Positions 26,479 to 35,658 are shown, counted from the first letter of the stretch. The stretch: DNA of 50,007 nt from Gammaproteobacteria bacterium (GCA_029883265.1 JAOUJM010000008.1:1-50007); one strand, 5' to 3'. Numbers and translations are program-made. The notes: a model not told the origin generated them from the sequence alone.

Positions 26479-26892
26479 TTCAGTTTTATTCAATCGAAAA
26501 AATAATTGTGAACTTGTTGTACCCTAGACACTCATAGGTTTAGCGTCAAGTTGATGGTTTATTGTACATGCATCTTTTGCCATGATTATTGTTAGCACAT
26601 GGCAGCGCCTGAAAATCTCTGCTAAAATTGTCAACTATATAAGAAAATAAATTACGTGGTGAGGGTAAAACAGGGACGGTGGTCCATATAATGATAAGTA
26701 TATGCATTGTTGCACGCGCATATAAAGGATTCCCCGTACAGTCTTAAGTATTCAATTCCTCTGCTGTTCCACGTCGCTTGTTGTATTTTGTTCAAACCTG
26801 GATGGGACTTTGTTTCGTCAGTTCATAACAAGCAATGACACAAGTTGGATCGTGTCAATAAATCGCCGCTATCGGCGTAACGTGGGGAAAAT
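26479..26892 (+). other. 414-base non-coding leader upstream of the giant cytochrome
   Basis: No credible gene. Contents: an inverted repeat TGCCATG/CATGGCA (26578-26584 and 26598-26604, 13-base loop); a TATAAT hexamer at 26687-26692 without a clear -35; and a hairpin CGCCG-ctat-CGGCG (26864-26877) ending about 15 bases before the ATG, close to the GTGGGGA ribosome binding site, where it could affect translation. I looked for a c-di-GMP (GEMM) riboswitch core and did not find one. Confidence 0.4.
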
Positions 26893-29800
26893 ATGTTTCA
26901 AGGACGAACCGGGGGTAGTCGTTGGCAAATTTGTGTGCGTAATACAAAGTTATTAGTAGCTTTGTTATTATGCTGCGCGTTTTTGCTTGGTGCGACAAAC
27001 ACCTTGGCCGCAACTAGCGATCTTCGCCAAGCATTGAGTGAGCATAATGCAAATATGCTTACGGGCGCGCATGCGGAATTGGCCTGTGAAGCCTGTCATC
27101 AACAATTACCCGCGACAAAATTGAATCCCGCTTGCGAAACCTGTCATCAAGCTTCGCAAAAACATTTGGCCTTAAAAACACAAGTCTGTGCGGATTGTCA
27201 TGCCCCCTCAGGATGGGGTCTGGCGCAAATTGATCACAGTTTATTAAAGCAGACCTGTGTAAGTTGCCATGATAATGCTCAACTCGGTGCTAAACCCATT
27301 ATTCATATTCCTAGCAGTGATGCATGTGAACAATGCCATGTTACGTCTACCTGGGCGAGTGTATTACCATTCGAACACAGCCAAACGGCACAAGTTTGTG
27401 TGAGTTGTCATGATGGTCAGTTGCTAAACGCAAAACCAGCTAAACATATTGCCAGCAATAATGATTGTAATAGCTGCCATTACACCGATAATTGGTCTGT
27501 ACTAGCGCGCATGGATCACCAAGCGGTTAAGGGCGCATGTAATACTTGTCATAATGGCAGTCCCTATACCGGTTTGCCTGCGCTACACATTAATGTTTCG
27601 GGGCAAGATTGCGAACAATGTCATTTAACCCAAGCCTGGTCCCCTGCACAACTGGGTATTGCGCAACTTAATGTTAGTGATTTGCAACTATTAAAAAGTA
27701 CCGGTGTTAGTGCGCGTTTATTTGATCACGGTACAATCGTGAATAACTGTACCCAGTGTCACGGCGTTACGGCTATTGGCAAGCCCAATGGGCACGTGGC
27801 ATCAACCGATAATTGTGAATTTTGTCATTCAGTACGTACCTGGCTACCCGTTCGTCGAGTCGATCATTCGCAAGTTATCGGTATTTGCACTGATTGTCAT
27901 AATGGTACGTTGGCGGCCATTGCGGTGGGTAAACCGCCAGGGCATATTCCGAGTACGGACAATTGCAATGCTTGTCACTCGCCTACGTCGTGGTTACCTG
28001 TGCAAACCGTGGATCATAGTGAGGTGATTGGTGGTTGTTATGATTGTCATAATGGCGTCATCAGTCGAGGCAAAAAACAAGGGCATATAGCAACAACCAA
28101 TAGTTGCAGCGCTTGTCATGTGGTGTTGGCATTTTTACCCGTTAGAGTTGTGGATCACGCTCAAGTGATTGGTAGTTGTGTGAGTTGTCATGATGGAATT
28201 ATTGCTGTGGGCAAATCACAAACACATATTCCTAGTTCTGATTTATGTGGTTCTTGTCACTTAACCATATCCTGGCGTGCAGGTATTGCTTTTGATCATA
28301 GTAATGCGATTGGTAGCTGCGTCAGCTGCCACGATGGTTTGACTTCTACGGGAAAACATCGCACTCATATTGCCAGTTCTGATGAATGCCAGTTCTGTCA
28401 TAATAATCTAGTATGGCGCGATATTATTGCTGTCGATCATCAACATGTGATTGGTGAATGTATTAGCTGCCACAATGGCATCGTGGCGATTGGTAAAAAC
28501 AAAGGCCATGTTCCCACCTCAGATAAATGTGATGCTTGTCATATTACTGCGATTTGGAAACCCGTGACGAATGTTGATCATAATGAAGTGTTCGGTGTAT
28601 GTAGCGCTTGTCATAATAACCGTCTAGCCGTAGGTAAAAGTATTGATCATATCGCAACGAATTTGGAATGTGATTTATGTCATACCGTGCGAACCTGGAT
28701 AGGTGTATCGATCGCACAAATTCATGAAGGTGTGAGTGGTGATTGTTTCAGCTGTCATAACGGCGTTTCAGCCACCGGTAAAAATCGTACGCATATTGTC
28801 AGTAGTGATGTCTGTGAGGCGTGTCATATTGTTTCTAATTGGTTATTGGTCTCGGTTGATCATAGCCAAGTCGGTGATATATGTTTTGAATGCCACAATG
28901 GTTTAGTTGCCGGAGGAAAAAACTTCGGTCATATCCCCAGTACTAACGTCTGTGAAGCCTGCCATACAAATGTAACCTGGAAACCTGTGACCGGTGTTGA
29001 CCACGCGCAAGTAACCGGTGCTTGCTTTGGTTGTCATGATGGTTCGATTGCGCGCGCGAAAAATCCGGATGTGCATATTCCCACAAGCAATGAATGCGAA
29101 GCCTGTCATTCAACCGTAGTTTGGATTCCTGCGCGTTTTGTTGATCACACAGAAGTCATCGGTGAGTGTATTGCTTGTCATGATGGTGGATTTGCTCGTG
29201 GTGTGAATTTAACGCATATTAATTCGAGCAATTTGTGTGGTAGTTGTCATACCACATTTGCGTGGACACCAGTCATGCGGGTTGATCATTCACAAGTTCC
29301 GACTGATTGTGTGTCCTGTCATAACGGTTCCATCGCTTCAGGTAAAAGTGCGAATCATATTCCTACCTCGGATTTGTGTGGTGATTGTCATAGCACAAAA
29401 GCCTGGACGGCATCGATTCAATTTGATCATAGTCAGGTCACTTCTTCCTGTGTGGTGTGTCATAACGGTGTATCCGCTTCAGCGATTCCGCCTTATCATA
29501 TTCCAGTAACCGAAGAGTGCGGTGCTTGTCATGCGACCAGTGCTTGGCGACCTGTATTGCAAGTGGATCACAATCAAGTAGTAGGCGCCTGTGAAGTTTG
29601 TCATAACGGTACTCGTGCCGTGGGCAAAAGCCAAAAACATATAGCTACACTGGATCAATGTGGTGCTTGTCACGAAGCGTTTCCTGTGCCTTGGACGTCG
29701 CCACTTGCTGTGGATCACACCTTGGTTTTGGGTAAATGTTTTTCCTGTCACGACGGCGTAGTCGCTATGACAAAATCATCATCACATATTCCCACCTCAA

Positions 29801-31914
29801 ATGATTGCGAGGCTTGCCATGTCGCGTCCCCCGTTCCTTGGACAACTGTTGCAGCAGTGGATCATAGTCAAGTGCAAGGTGTATGCGTGACCTGTCATAA
29901 TAATAATCCTTGGATTGGTAAAACCCCTGATCATATTAATACCAGCGATGTGTGTGAAGCTTGTCATTCGACCGTGGTTTGGGCGCCCGCTATTGTGGTG
30001 GATCATGTAGAAGTGAATGGTGCTTGTAATACTTGTCATAATGGCAATCCTTGGATAGGGAAGAATCCTGAGCATATTCTTTCAAGTGACGCATGCGAAA
30101 CCTGTCACTCGACAAACACATTTGCACCTGCGATTAAAGTCGATCACACACAAGTGCAAGGTGTGTGTGTGAGTTGCCACAATAACAATCCATGGGTAGG
30201 AAAACACGCCACACATATTAATAGTTCGGATGAATGTCAGGCCTGCCACTCCCAGGGAAATAATTGGGTACCGATTTACGTGGACCATACTGAGGTCATT
30301 GGATTGGATAATTGTGGCGCGAATTGTCATAACGGCGTTATTGCACAAGGCAAAAACGCTGGCCATATTTTAAGTTCTGAACAATGCGGGGCTTGTCATT
30401 CCACTGAAACCTGGGCACCGCATGTGTTAGTCGATCATGATCATGTGCAAGGCTTATGCATTAGCTGCCATAACAATAATCCTTGGATAGGAAAAAGTGG
30501 GCAACACATTAATACCACTGATGATTGTGAGAAGTGTCATTCCACCGTGCGCTGGATGCCGGCGATTTTAGTTGATCATGATTTTGTTGTCGGTGAATGC
30601 GTGAGTTGTCACAATAGCAAAATTGCCAATGGTAAATCATCGAATCATCCACCTACCTCTGATGTCTGTCAGGCCTGTCATACCCCCGCCGGCTGGGTGC
30701 CTGTAGTGGTGGTTGATCATGCCGAGGTTATTGGTAATTGCGCCGGTTGTCATGGCGGTGGTTTTGCACAATCAGATAAGGGTCCCTTGCACATAAATAG
30801 TTCTGAATTGTGCGATAACTGTCATTCAACCAATGCTTGGACGCCAGCGATCACTGTTGATCATACTCAAGTGATTGGTGTGTGCGTGAGCTGTCATGAT
30901 GGAACTACTTGGGTTGGAAAATCCAGTACGCATATTGCGAGTTCGGAAATATGTGAGCTTTGTCATTCGACGAATACCTTTGTGCCAGCGATTAAAGTTG
31001 ATCACAGTCAAGTGCAAGGTGTGTGTGTGAGCTGTCATGATGGTTCGCCTGCCACACCTAAACACGCGACTCATATATCGAGTTCAGATGAATGTGATGC
31101 CTGTCATTCGACTAATTCATGGGTACCCGTGGTGGTGGTTGATCATTTGTTTGTGATTGGTGAATGTATTCAATGTCATGCAGCGGGTTCACCAAATAGG
31201 GGTAAAAGTAGTGCGCACGTCAACACAACCGACGACTGTAAATTCTGTCATTCAACAACGTTTTGGGAACCAACAATACGGGTAGACCATAATTATGTTT
31301 TAGGTGCGTGTTTTGACTGTCATAACAATAGTTTGGTCTCGGGTAAAAGTCCGAGTCATTTGAATACCACGAATTTTTGCGAGGCTTGCCATGCGCCATT
31401 ATCGTGGTTCCAGGTCATCTTTATGGATCATAACGAAGTCAATGGTACCTGCGTTTCATGTCACAATAATCAGTTGGTGCCGGGTAAAACCCAAACTCAT
31501 ATACCAACCACCGATAGTTGCGAAACCTGTCATGCAACAACGTTCTGGGCTCCGGTTATTCGTATGGATCACAACCAAGTGACCGCAAGTTGTATTACTT
31601 GTCATAATAATCAAATTACTACGGGTAAGCACACACAACATATAAGGACTAGTGATATTTGTGACGCCTGTCATGTGACGACAACTTGGGTGCCGTTTAT
31701 TGTGGATCATAATGAAGTCGTTGGTATTTGCGAAAGTTGTCACTTACCTCCACCTCCTTCACACTCGGCGCTGAATATTACTGGTGGTTGTGATGGCTGT
31801 CATACCACCACCACCTGGATACCGGCTATCCGGCCGCTGCCAACTACCCCATTAGGCGTGACTCCATTGGATGTCATTAATCCAAGCGGAGTGGATTTAT
31901 TTATTCGCCATTAA
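26893..31914 (+). CDS. Giant secreted multiheme c-type cytochrome (66 CXXCH plus one CX3CH)
   Basis: 1673 residues. Sec signal peptide with core LLVALLLCCAFLLGATNTLA (mature start near residue 40). My hand count gives 66 CXXCH motifs from Cys65 to the motif starting at Cys1633, plus CGANCH (CX3CH) at residues 1141-1146: 67 possible covalent hemes, about one per 24 residues. Most lie in a two-heme repeat of about 50 residues: HIxSSDxCxxCHxTxxW, then PxxxVDHxxVxGxC, then xxCHNGxxAxGK. The His of HI and of VDH could be the distal ligands, giving bis-His hemes. No membrane anchor, porin domain or lipobox is visible, so the product is probably periplasmic or secreted. Such chains work as electron wires or stores. 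The C-terminal 35 residues lack hemes. Not recognised as a named cytochrome; c-type maturation genes are not in the window. Confidence 0.9.
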   Translation: MFQGRTGGSRWQICVRNTKLLVALLLCCAFLLGATNTLAATSDLRQALSEHNANMLTGAHAELACEACHQQLPATKLNPACETCHQASQKHLALKTQVCADCHAPSGWGLAQIDHSLLKQTCVSCHDNAQLGAKPIIHIPSSDACEQCHVTSTWASVLPFEHSQTAQVCVSCHDGQLLNAKPAKHIASNNDCNSCHYTDNWSVLARMDHQAVKGACNTCHNGSPYTGLPALHINVSGQDCEQCHLTQAWSPAQLGIAQLNVSDLQLLKSTGVSARLFDHGTIVNNCTQCHGVTAIGKPNGHVASTDNCEFCHSVRTWLPVRRVDHSQVIGICTDCHNGTLAAIAVGKPPGHIPSTDNCNACHSPTSWLPVQTVDHSEVIGGCYDCHNGVISRGKKQGHIATTNSCSACHVVLAFLPVRVVDHAQVIGSCVSCHDGIIAVGKSQTHIPSSDLCGSCHLTISWRAGIAFDHSNAIGSCVSCHDGLTSTGKHRTHIASSDECQFCHNNLVWRDIIAVDHQHVIGECISCHNGIVAIGKNKGHVPTSDKCDACHITAIWKPVTNVDHNEVFGVCSACHNNRLAVGKSIDHIATNLECDLCHTVRTWIGVSIAQIHEGVSGDCFSCHNGVSATGKNRTHIVSSDVCEACHIVSNWLLVSVDHSQVGDICFECHNGLVAGGKNFGHIPSTNVCEACHTNVTWKPVTGVDHAQVTGACFGCHDGSIARAKNPDVHIPTSNECEACHSTVVWIPARFVDHTEVIGECIACHDGGFARGVNLTHINSSNLCGSCHTTFAWTPVMRVDHSQVPTDCVSCHNGSIASGKSANHIPTSDLCGDCHSTKAWTASIQFDHSQVTSSCVVCHNGVSASAIPPYHIPVTEECGACHATSAWRPVLQVDHNQVVGACEVCHNGTRAVGKSQKHIATLDQCGACHEAFPVPWTSPLAVDHTLVLGKCFSCHDGVVAMTKSSSHIPTSNDCEACHVASPVPWTTVAAVDHSQVQGVCVTCHNNNPWIGKTPDHINTSDVCEACHSTVVWAPAIVVDHVEVNGACNTCHNGNPWIGKNPEHILSSDACETCHSTNTFAPAIKVDHTQVQGVCVSCHNNNPWVGKHATHINSSDECQACHSQGNNWVPIYVDHTEVIGLDNCGANCHNGVIAQGKNAGHILSSEQCGACHSTETWAPHVLVDHDHVQGLCISCHNNNPWIGKSGQHINTTDDCEKCHSTVRWMPAILVDHDFVVGECVSCHNSKIANGKSSNHPPTSDVCQACHTPAGWVPVVVVDHAEVIGNCAGCHGGGFAQSDKGPLHINSSELCDNCHSTNAWTPAITVDHTQVIGVCVSCHDGTTWVGKSSTHIASSEICELCHSTNTFVPAIKVDHSQVQGVCVSCHDGSPATPKHATHISSSDECDACHSTNSWVPVVVVDHLFVIGECIQCHAAGSPNRGKSSAHVNTTDDCKFCHSTTFWEPTIRVDHNYVLGACFDCHNNSLVSGKSPSHLNTTNFCEACHAPLSWFQVIFMDHNEVNGTCVSCHNNQLVPGKTQTHIPTTDSCETCHATTFWAPVIRMDHNQVTASCITCHNNQITTGKHTQHIRTSDICDACHVTTTWVPFIVDHNEVVGICESCHLPPPPSHSALNITGGCDGCHTTTTWIPAIRPLPTTPLGVTPLDVINPSGVDLFIRH
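27085..31803 (+). repeat. Tandem coding repeats of the two-heme unit
   Basis: From the first to the last heme motif the DNA is a degenerate tandem array with a period of about 150 bases (one two-heme unit), some 33 units. Most copies have drifted, but two stretches, 30094-30249 and 30952-31107, are equally long (156 bases) and encode almost the same protein (STNTFxPAIKVDHxQVQGV core), suggesting internal duplication. Units near 29890-30510 share an unusual NNNPWIGK or NGNPWIGK linker in place of the common NGxxAxGK. Confidence 0.85.
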
Positions 31915-31975
31915 AGTAAGCTTTTTGCTTCAAAAAGAAGCACAAGTGGACTAGACTAAAAAGCGGTTTACTCGG

Positions 31976-34834
31976 TTGAGTCAGTTCTACACTAAATTCA
32001 AAACAATCAAGGTTTTGTTTCCCCGTGGGAGAAGGATTTTGTTACGTGGGCTTATCGGCATCGGATGCTTGATTATCTGTTCATTTGCGGTACAAGCAAG
32101 TGACCCGCTTATTAAAATTGGCGTGCTAGCACATCGAGGCAAAGAAAATGTCAGCGATCGCTGGACTCAGACCGCAAAATATCTCAGTGAGAAAATACCT
32201 GGGTTCCAATTTCAAATATTCCCTCTCGATTTACAAGAGATGAATACCGCCGTGGCATTAAGCCAAGTGGATTTTGTTTTAACCAATCCTAGTCATTATG
32301 TGAGTCTAGAAGTGCGAAACGGTATTAGCCGTATTGCGACGCTTAAGCGTAACGAAGAAATGAATTTGCATAATCTTTTTACCGCCGTCATTTTTACACG
32401 AGCCGATCATCCAAAAATTGAAACTTTAGAAGATGCGAAAGGTAAACATTTTATTGCGGTTAATGATCAGGCATTTGGTGGCTATCAAATGGCTTGGCTT
32501 GAATTTAAACGCAGAAATATTGATATCAAGCAGGATTTTAGTCGAGTGACATTTAGTGGTTACCCGCAGGATAAAGTCGTATATGCGATCAAGAACGGAT
32601 TGGCGGATGTCGGTACGGTGCGTGCTCGAACCTTGGCGCAAATGATTAAAGAAGGTTTGGTTAAAGCAAGTGATTTTCGCATTCTGGGTAGTCGCCATGT
32701 GGCTGGTTTTCCGTTTGTGCATAGCACAGACTTATATCCCGAATGGCCTTTAAGCAAATTAAGCCACACTAAAACCGGTTTGGCCGAACAAGTCGCTGCC
32801 GCATTAATGAATATGCCCTTCGATCATCCAGCCGCACGTTCCGCTGGTTTAGCCGGCTGGACTGTACCCATGGACTATAAACCAGTGCATGAAATGTTGC
32901 GTGAATTAGGCGTCGGTCCTTATGCCTATAAACGGGAAATCAGTTTGGTGCAGGTTTGGCGCAAATATAAAGTTTGGGTCTTATTGGGGCTGACAGTTTT
33001 AATCGCTTTAAGTGTTATTGCGCTTCTATTGAAGAATATGAATAAACGTCTTGCGACCGCCAAGATAAGTTTAGAAGCAGAAATCGAACATCGTAAACAA
33101 GCCGAGCAGGAATTATTTGAAACAAATGAAAAAGCATTGGTGGTTTTGTCTTCAATTAGTAATGCGGTCATTAGTACCAACCCACAGGGTTTAGTAACCT
33201 ATGTCAATCCTGTTGCGCAAAAATTCATTGGTGATCATGTTCGAGCGTTGGTAGCCCTCAGTTTGTCAGACCTATTCACATTTGTTGATAGTCGCACGGA
33301 AGAAGAAATCAATGACCCTGTTGCCGAATGTATTGGCGCGAATTCCACCTTGCATTATGAAAACTGGTTAGTTGCAATCAATCGACAAGGCAGGGAAATT
33401 GAAGTTGAACTTAGTGTGTCGCCCATGCGCGATCAAGTCGGTAAAATTGTGGGTACGGTTTTGGTGATGCAAGACGTTACCGAAATGAAAAAATTACAAC
33501 AACAAATGCAATACCAAGCGCACCATGACTTTCTCACGGGTTTATTAAATCGACATGCGTTTGAACAATACTTAGCAAGTGCTTTGGTTAACGCACATGA
33601 GTTGCGTCAGGATCATGCCTTGCTTTATATGGACTTGGATCGTTTTAAACTAGTCAATGATAGTTGTGGGCATGCGGCAGGTGATGCGTTGTTAAAAGAA
33701 ATTACCGCCGAAATGCAAACCGTGATTTCAAAAGATGACGTATTTGCGCGCCTGGGCGGTGATGAGTTTGCGGTTCTATTATGTGATTGTGATTTAGATA
33801 ATGCCAGTCAGGTTGCAGAGCGCATTCGTTATGTCGTGGAGTCATTTCGTTTTGTTTGGGAACAAAATACGTTTGATCTTGGCGTGAGCATTGGAGTGAT
33901 GGCGCTTACCCGGGAAAACGACACGATAAACGAAGTGCTAAGTACGGCTGATAATGCGTGTTATATTGCCAAAGAACGTGGGCGCAATAAAGTTTATGTG
34001 TATTCACCGGGCGACCGAGTAATTGCGCGTCGTTATGGTGAAGTGCAGTGGATGCATCAAATACGTGATGCCTTGTTGAATAATCGTTTCTATTTATATG
34101 CGCAACCCATTCAAGCACTCAATTCAGATGCAGCACCCCAGGTGCATTGGGAGTTGCTGGTGCGTTTACGTCACGAAAACGGGAGCTTGATTGCACCAAA
34201 AGAGTTTATTCCTGCGGCAGAGCGTTACCATCAAATGCCCGCATTGGATCGTTGGGTGACTGAACACGCAATTCAACTATTAAGCGAGCATGATGTTGCG
34301 CAGTCAAATAAATTGCGTTGTTTTATTAATCTCTCAGGGCAGACGTTGAGTGACGGTCAGTTTTTACGCTTTGCTATTGATACTATTTTGCGTTATGGCG
34401 TGGAACCCGGTTCGTTGGTATTTGAAGTTACAGAAACGGCAGCAATTGCTAATTTCCAAAAAGCGGCGCGTTTGATTTCAGTGCTGCGGGAAATGGGTTG
34501 TCGTTTTGCGCTGGATGATTTTGGTACCGGCTTGAGTTCGTTTGCCTACCTAAAACAATTGCCAGTGGATTATATAAAAATAGATGGTTCGTTTATCCAA
34601 CACTTGGTGGAAGATGAGGTCGCTTGTGCAATAGCGCAATCGATTTCTGATATTAGTCACACCATGGGTGTACTTTGTATTGCAGAAACCGTAGAAAATG
34701 AAGCCGTGTTACAAAAAGTTCGGCAGATTGGGTTGGATTACGCACAAGGTTTTTGCATTGCGCAACCCGTACCGCTAGAGGTTGCAGTTAGTGAGCTGGC
34801 CCAAGCTGAGCATGATATGGCGGAAGAGGCCTGA
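31976..34834 (+). CDS. Membrane cyclic-di-GMP protein: PhnD-like sensor, PAS, GGDEF and EAL domains
   Basis: 952 residues. A TTG at 31976 is the only practical start because a stop lies eight codons upstream; a later TTG near 32009 is an alternative. Order: signal/anchor (about residues 20-41), periplasmic PhnD-type solute-binding domain (about 45-310; IKIGVLAHRGKE, DFVLTNPSHYVSL), transmembrane helix (about 330-352), coiled segment, PAS domain (about 380-500), GGDEF (RLGGDEFAVL, near 592) and EAL (WELLVRLR near 724, DDFGTG near 846, KIDGSF, ETVENE). GGDEF is intact; EAL reads ELL but the metal-binding Glu is kept, so both synthesis and hydrolysis of c-di-GMP are possible. PhnD-like domains also sense oxyanions, as in TtrS. 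It lies 61 bases after the giant cytochrome and may share its transcript. Confidence 0.88.
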   Translation: MSQFYTKFKTIKVLFPRGRRILLRGLIGIGCLIICSFAVQASDPLIKIGVLAHRGKENVSDRWTQTAKYLSEKIPGFQFQIFPLDLQEMNTAVALSQVDFVLTNPSHYVSLEVRNGISRIATLKRNEEMNLHNLFTAVIFTRADHPKIETLEDAKGKHFIAVNDQAFGGYQMAWLEFKRRNIDIKQDFSRVTFSGYPQDKVVYAIKNGLADVGTVRARTLAQMIKEGLVKASDFRILGSRHVAGFPFVHSTDLYPEWPLSKLSHTKTGLAEQVAAALMNMPFDHPAARSAGLAGWTVPMDYKPVHEMLRELGVGPYAYKREISLVQVWRKYKVWVLLGLTVLIALSVIALLLKNMNKRLATAKISLEAEIEHRKQAEQELFETNEKALVVLSSISNAVISTNPQGLVTYVNPVAQKFIGDHVRALVALSLSDLFTFVDSRTEEEINDPVAECIGANSTLHYENWLVAINRQGREIEVELSVSPMRDQVGKIVGTVLVMQDVTEMKKLQQQMQYQAHHDFLTGLLNRHAFEQYLASALVNAHELRQDHALLYMDLDRFKLVNDSCGHAAGDALLKEITAEMQTVISKDDVFARLGGDEFAVLLCDCDLDNASQVAERIRYVVESFRFVWEQNTFDLGVSIGVMALTRENDTINEVLSTADNACYIAKERGRNKVYVYSPGDRVIARRYGEVQWMHQIRDALLNNRFYLYAQPIQALNSDAAPQVHWELLVRLRHENGSLIAPKEFIPAAERYHQMPALDRWVTEHAIQLLSEHDVAQSNKLRCFINLSGQTLSDGQFLRFAIDTILRYGVEPGSLVFEVTETAAIANFQKAARLISVLREMGCRFALDDFGTGLSSFAYLKQLPVDYIKIDGSFIQHLVEDEVACAIAQSISDISHTMGVLCIAETVENEAVLQKVRQIGLDYAQGFCIAQPVPLEVAVSELAQAEHDMAEEA

Positions 34835-34971
34835 GTTTTATAATTCCCTCACAATTTTAATTTTCATTGATAATGTATTTAGACTTTTAAAAATCAAACA
34901 TAAATAAAGTTTTGATTAAAGCTGTCGACACCTTTTTTGCGTGCTGTTTGAATTCAAAAAAGGAAGTGGAG

Positions 34972-35658
34972 ATGGCAACACAAACCAACTTGATTCTTAA
35001 TGCCAAAGGCGGCTCGGGAAAAAGCACCTTAGCAACTAATTTGGCAAGTTTTTATGCGTGTTGGGGCTATTCAGTGGCCATTGCGGATTTTGATCCTCAA
35101 GCATCAAGCAATACTTGGCTGAAAATGCGACCCGAGACAAAACCTCATGTGAGTCAAGTCTATGTGGATTTACAAAACCCTTCTTTAAATGTATTTCAAG
35201 ATTATTTAATTCTCGATGTGCCTTCGGGTTTGCGTGGCGAAGCACTAATCAATATGATGGCCCGTGCCGATCGAGTTTTGATTCCTGTGTTGCCTTCCCC
35301 CATGGATATTCGCGCCTGTGGTTATTTTATTCATGAAATTTTAAAGTCAGAACAATATCAAAAAAATCCGGTTGCCTTTGCCGTAGTGGCGAATCGTGTT
35401 AAACAACACACCTTGGCTTATCGCAGTTTGGAGAAATTTTTAGGCCAATTGGATATTCCTTTTATAACCACATTACGTGACACACAAAACTATATTCGTG
35501 CGGCGGCCTTAGGCTTGGGAATTTTTGACATGCCGATTTATTCTGTGGCTGAGGATTTGGAGCAGTGGGAGCCCATTCTCACTTGGTTAAATAATGGTGA
35601 AGGCATTTTGCCGCCGAAGGCTGATTCACCTGCGGCGGACTTGTTGAGTTTTGTTTAG
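34972..35658 (+). CDS. Orphan ParA/MinD-family ATPase
   Basis: 228 residues from ATG 34972, preceded by AAAGGAAGTGGAG; a TTG at 34912 would add 20 unlikely residues. Deviant Walker A NAKGGSGKST (residues 10-19), Walker A' region ADFDPQASSNTWLKM, Walker B YLILDVPSG. Members position DNA, chemoreceptor arrays, carboxysomes or other cargo along membranes or nucleoid. No ParB-like partner or centromere-like repeat is adjacent, so chromosome or plasmid segregation is unlikely. The neighbours are a c-di-GMP protein and cytochromes, which would fit placement of an envelope complex, but this is speculation. Confidence 0.85.
   Translation: MATQTNLILNAKGGSGKSTLATNLASFYACWGYSVAIADFDPQASSNTWLKMRPETKPHVSQVYVDLQNPSLNVFQDYLILDVPSGLRGEALINMMARADRVLIPVLPSPMDIRACGYFIHEILKSEQYQKNPVAFAVVANRVKQHTLAYRSLEKFLGQLDIPFITTLRDTQNYIRAAALGLGIFDMPIYSVAEDLEQWEPILTWLNNGEGILPPKADSPAADLLSFV

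Noticed and set aside
26479-26892. c-di-GMP riboswitch before the giant cytochrome
   Set aside because: Considered because a GGDEF/EAL gene is adjacent, but no GEMM core sequence or matching helices could be recognised.
29479-31743. Several minus-strand ORFs of 80-95 codons inside the giant cytochrome gene
   Set aside because: They are shadows of the repeated plus-strand coding sequence; the forward frame has a signal peptide and conserved heme motifs throughout.
31918-31940. Hairpin GCTTC-aaaaa-GAAGC just after the giant cytochrome as a terminator
   Set aside because: The stem is only five A/T-mixed pairs and no T run follows, so read-through into the GGDEF/EAL gene is expected.
34835-35658. 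Plasmid or prophage partition locus around parA
   Set aside because: No parB, no iterated centromere-like repeats, no replication or phage gene nearby; flanks are chromosomal.
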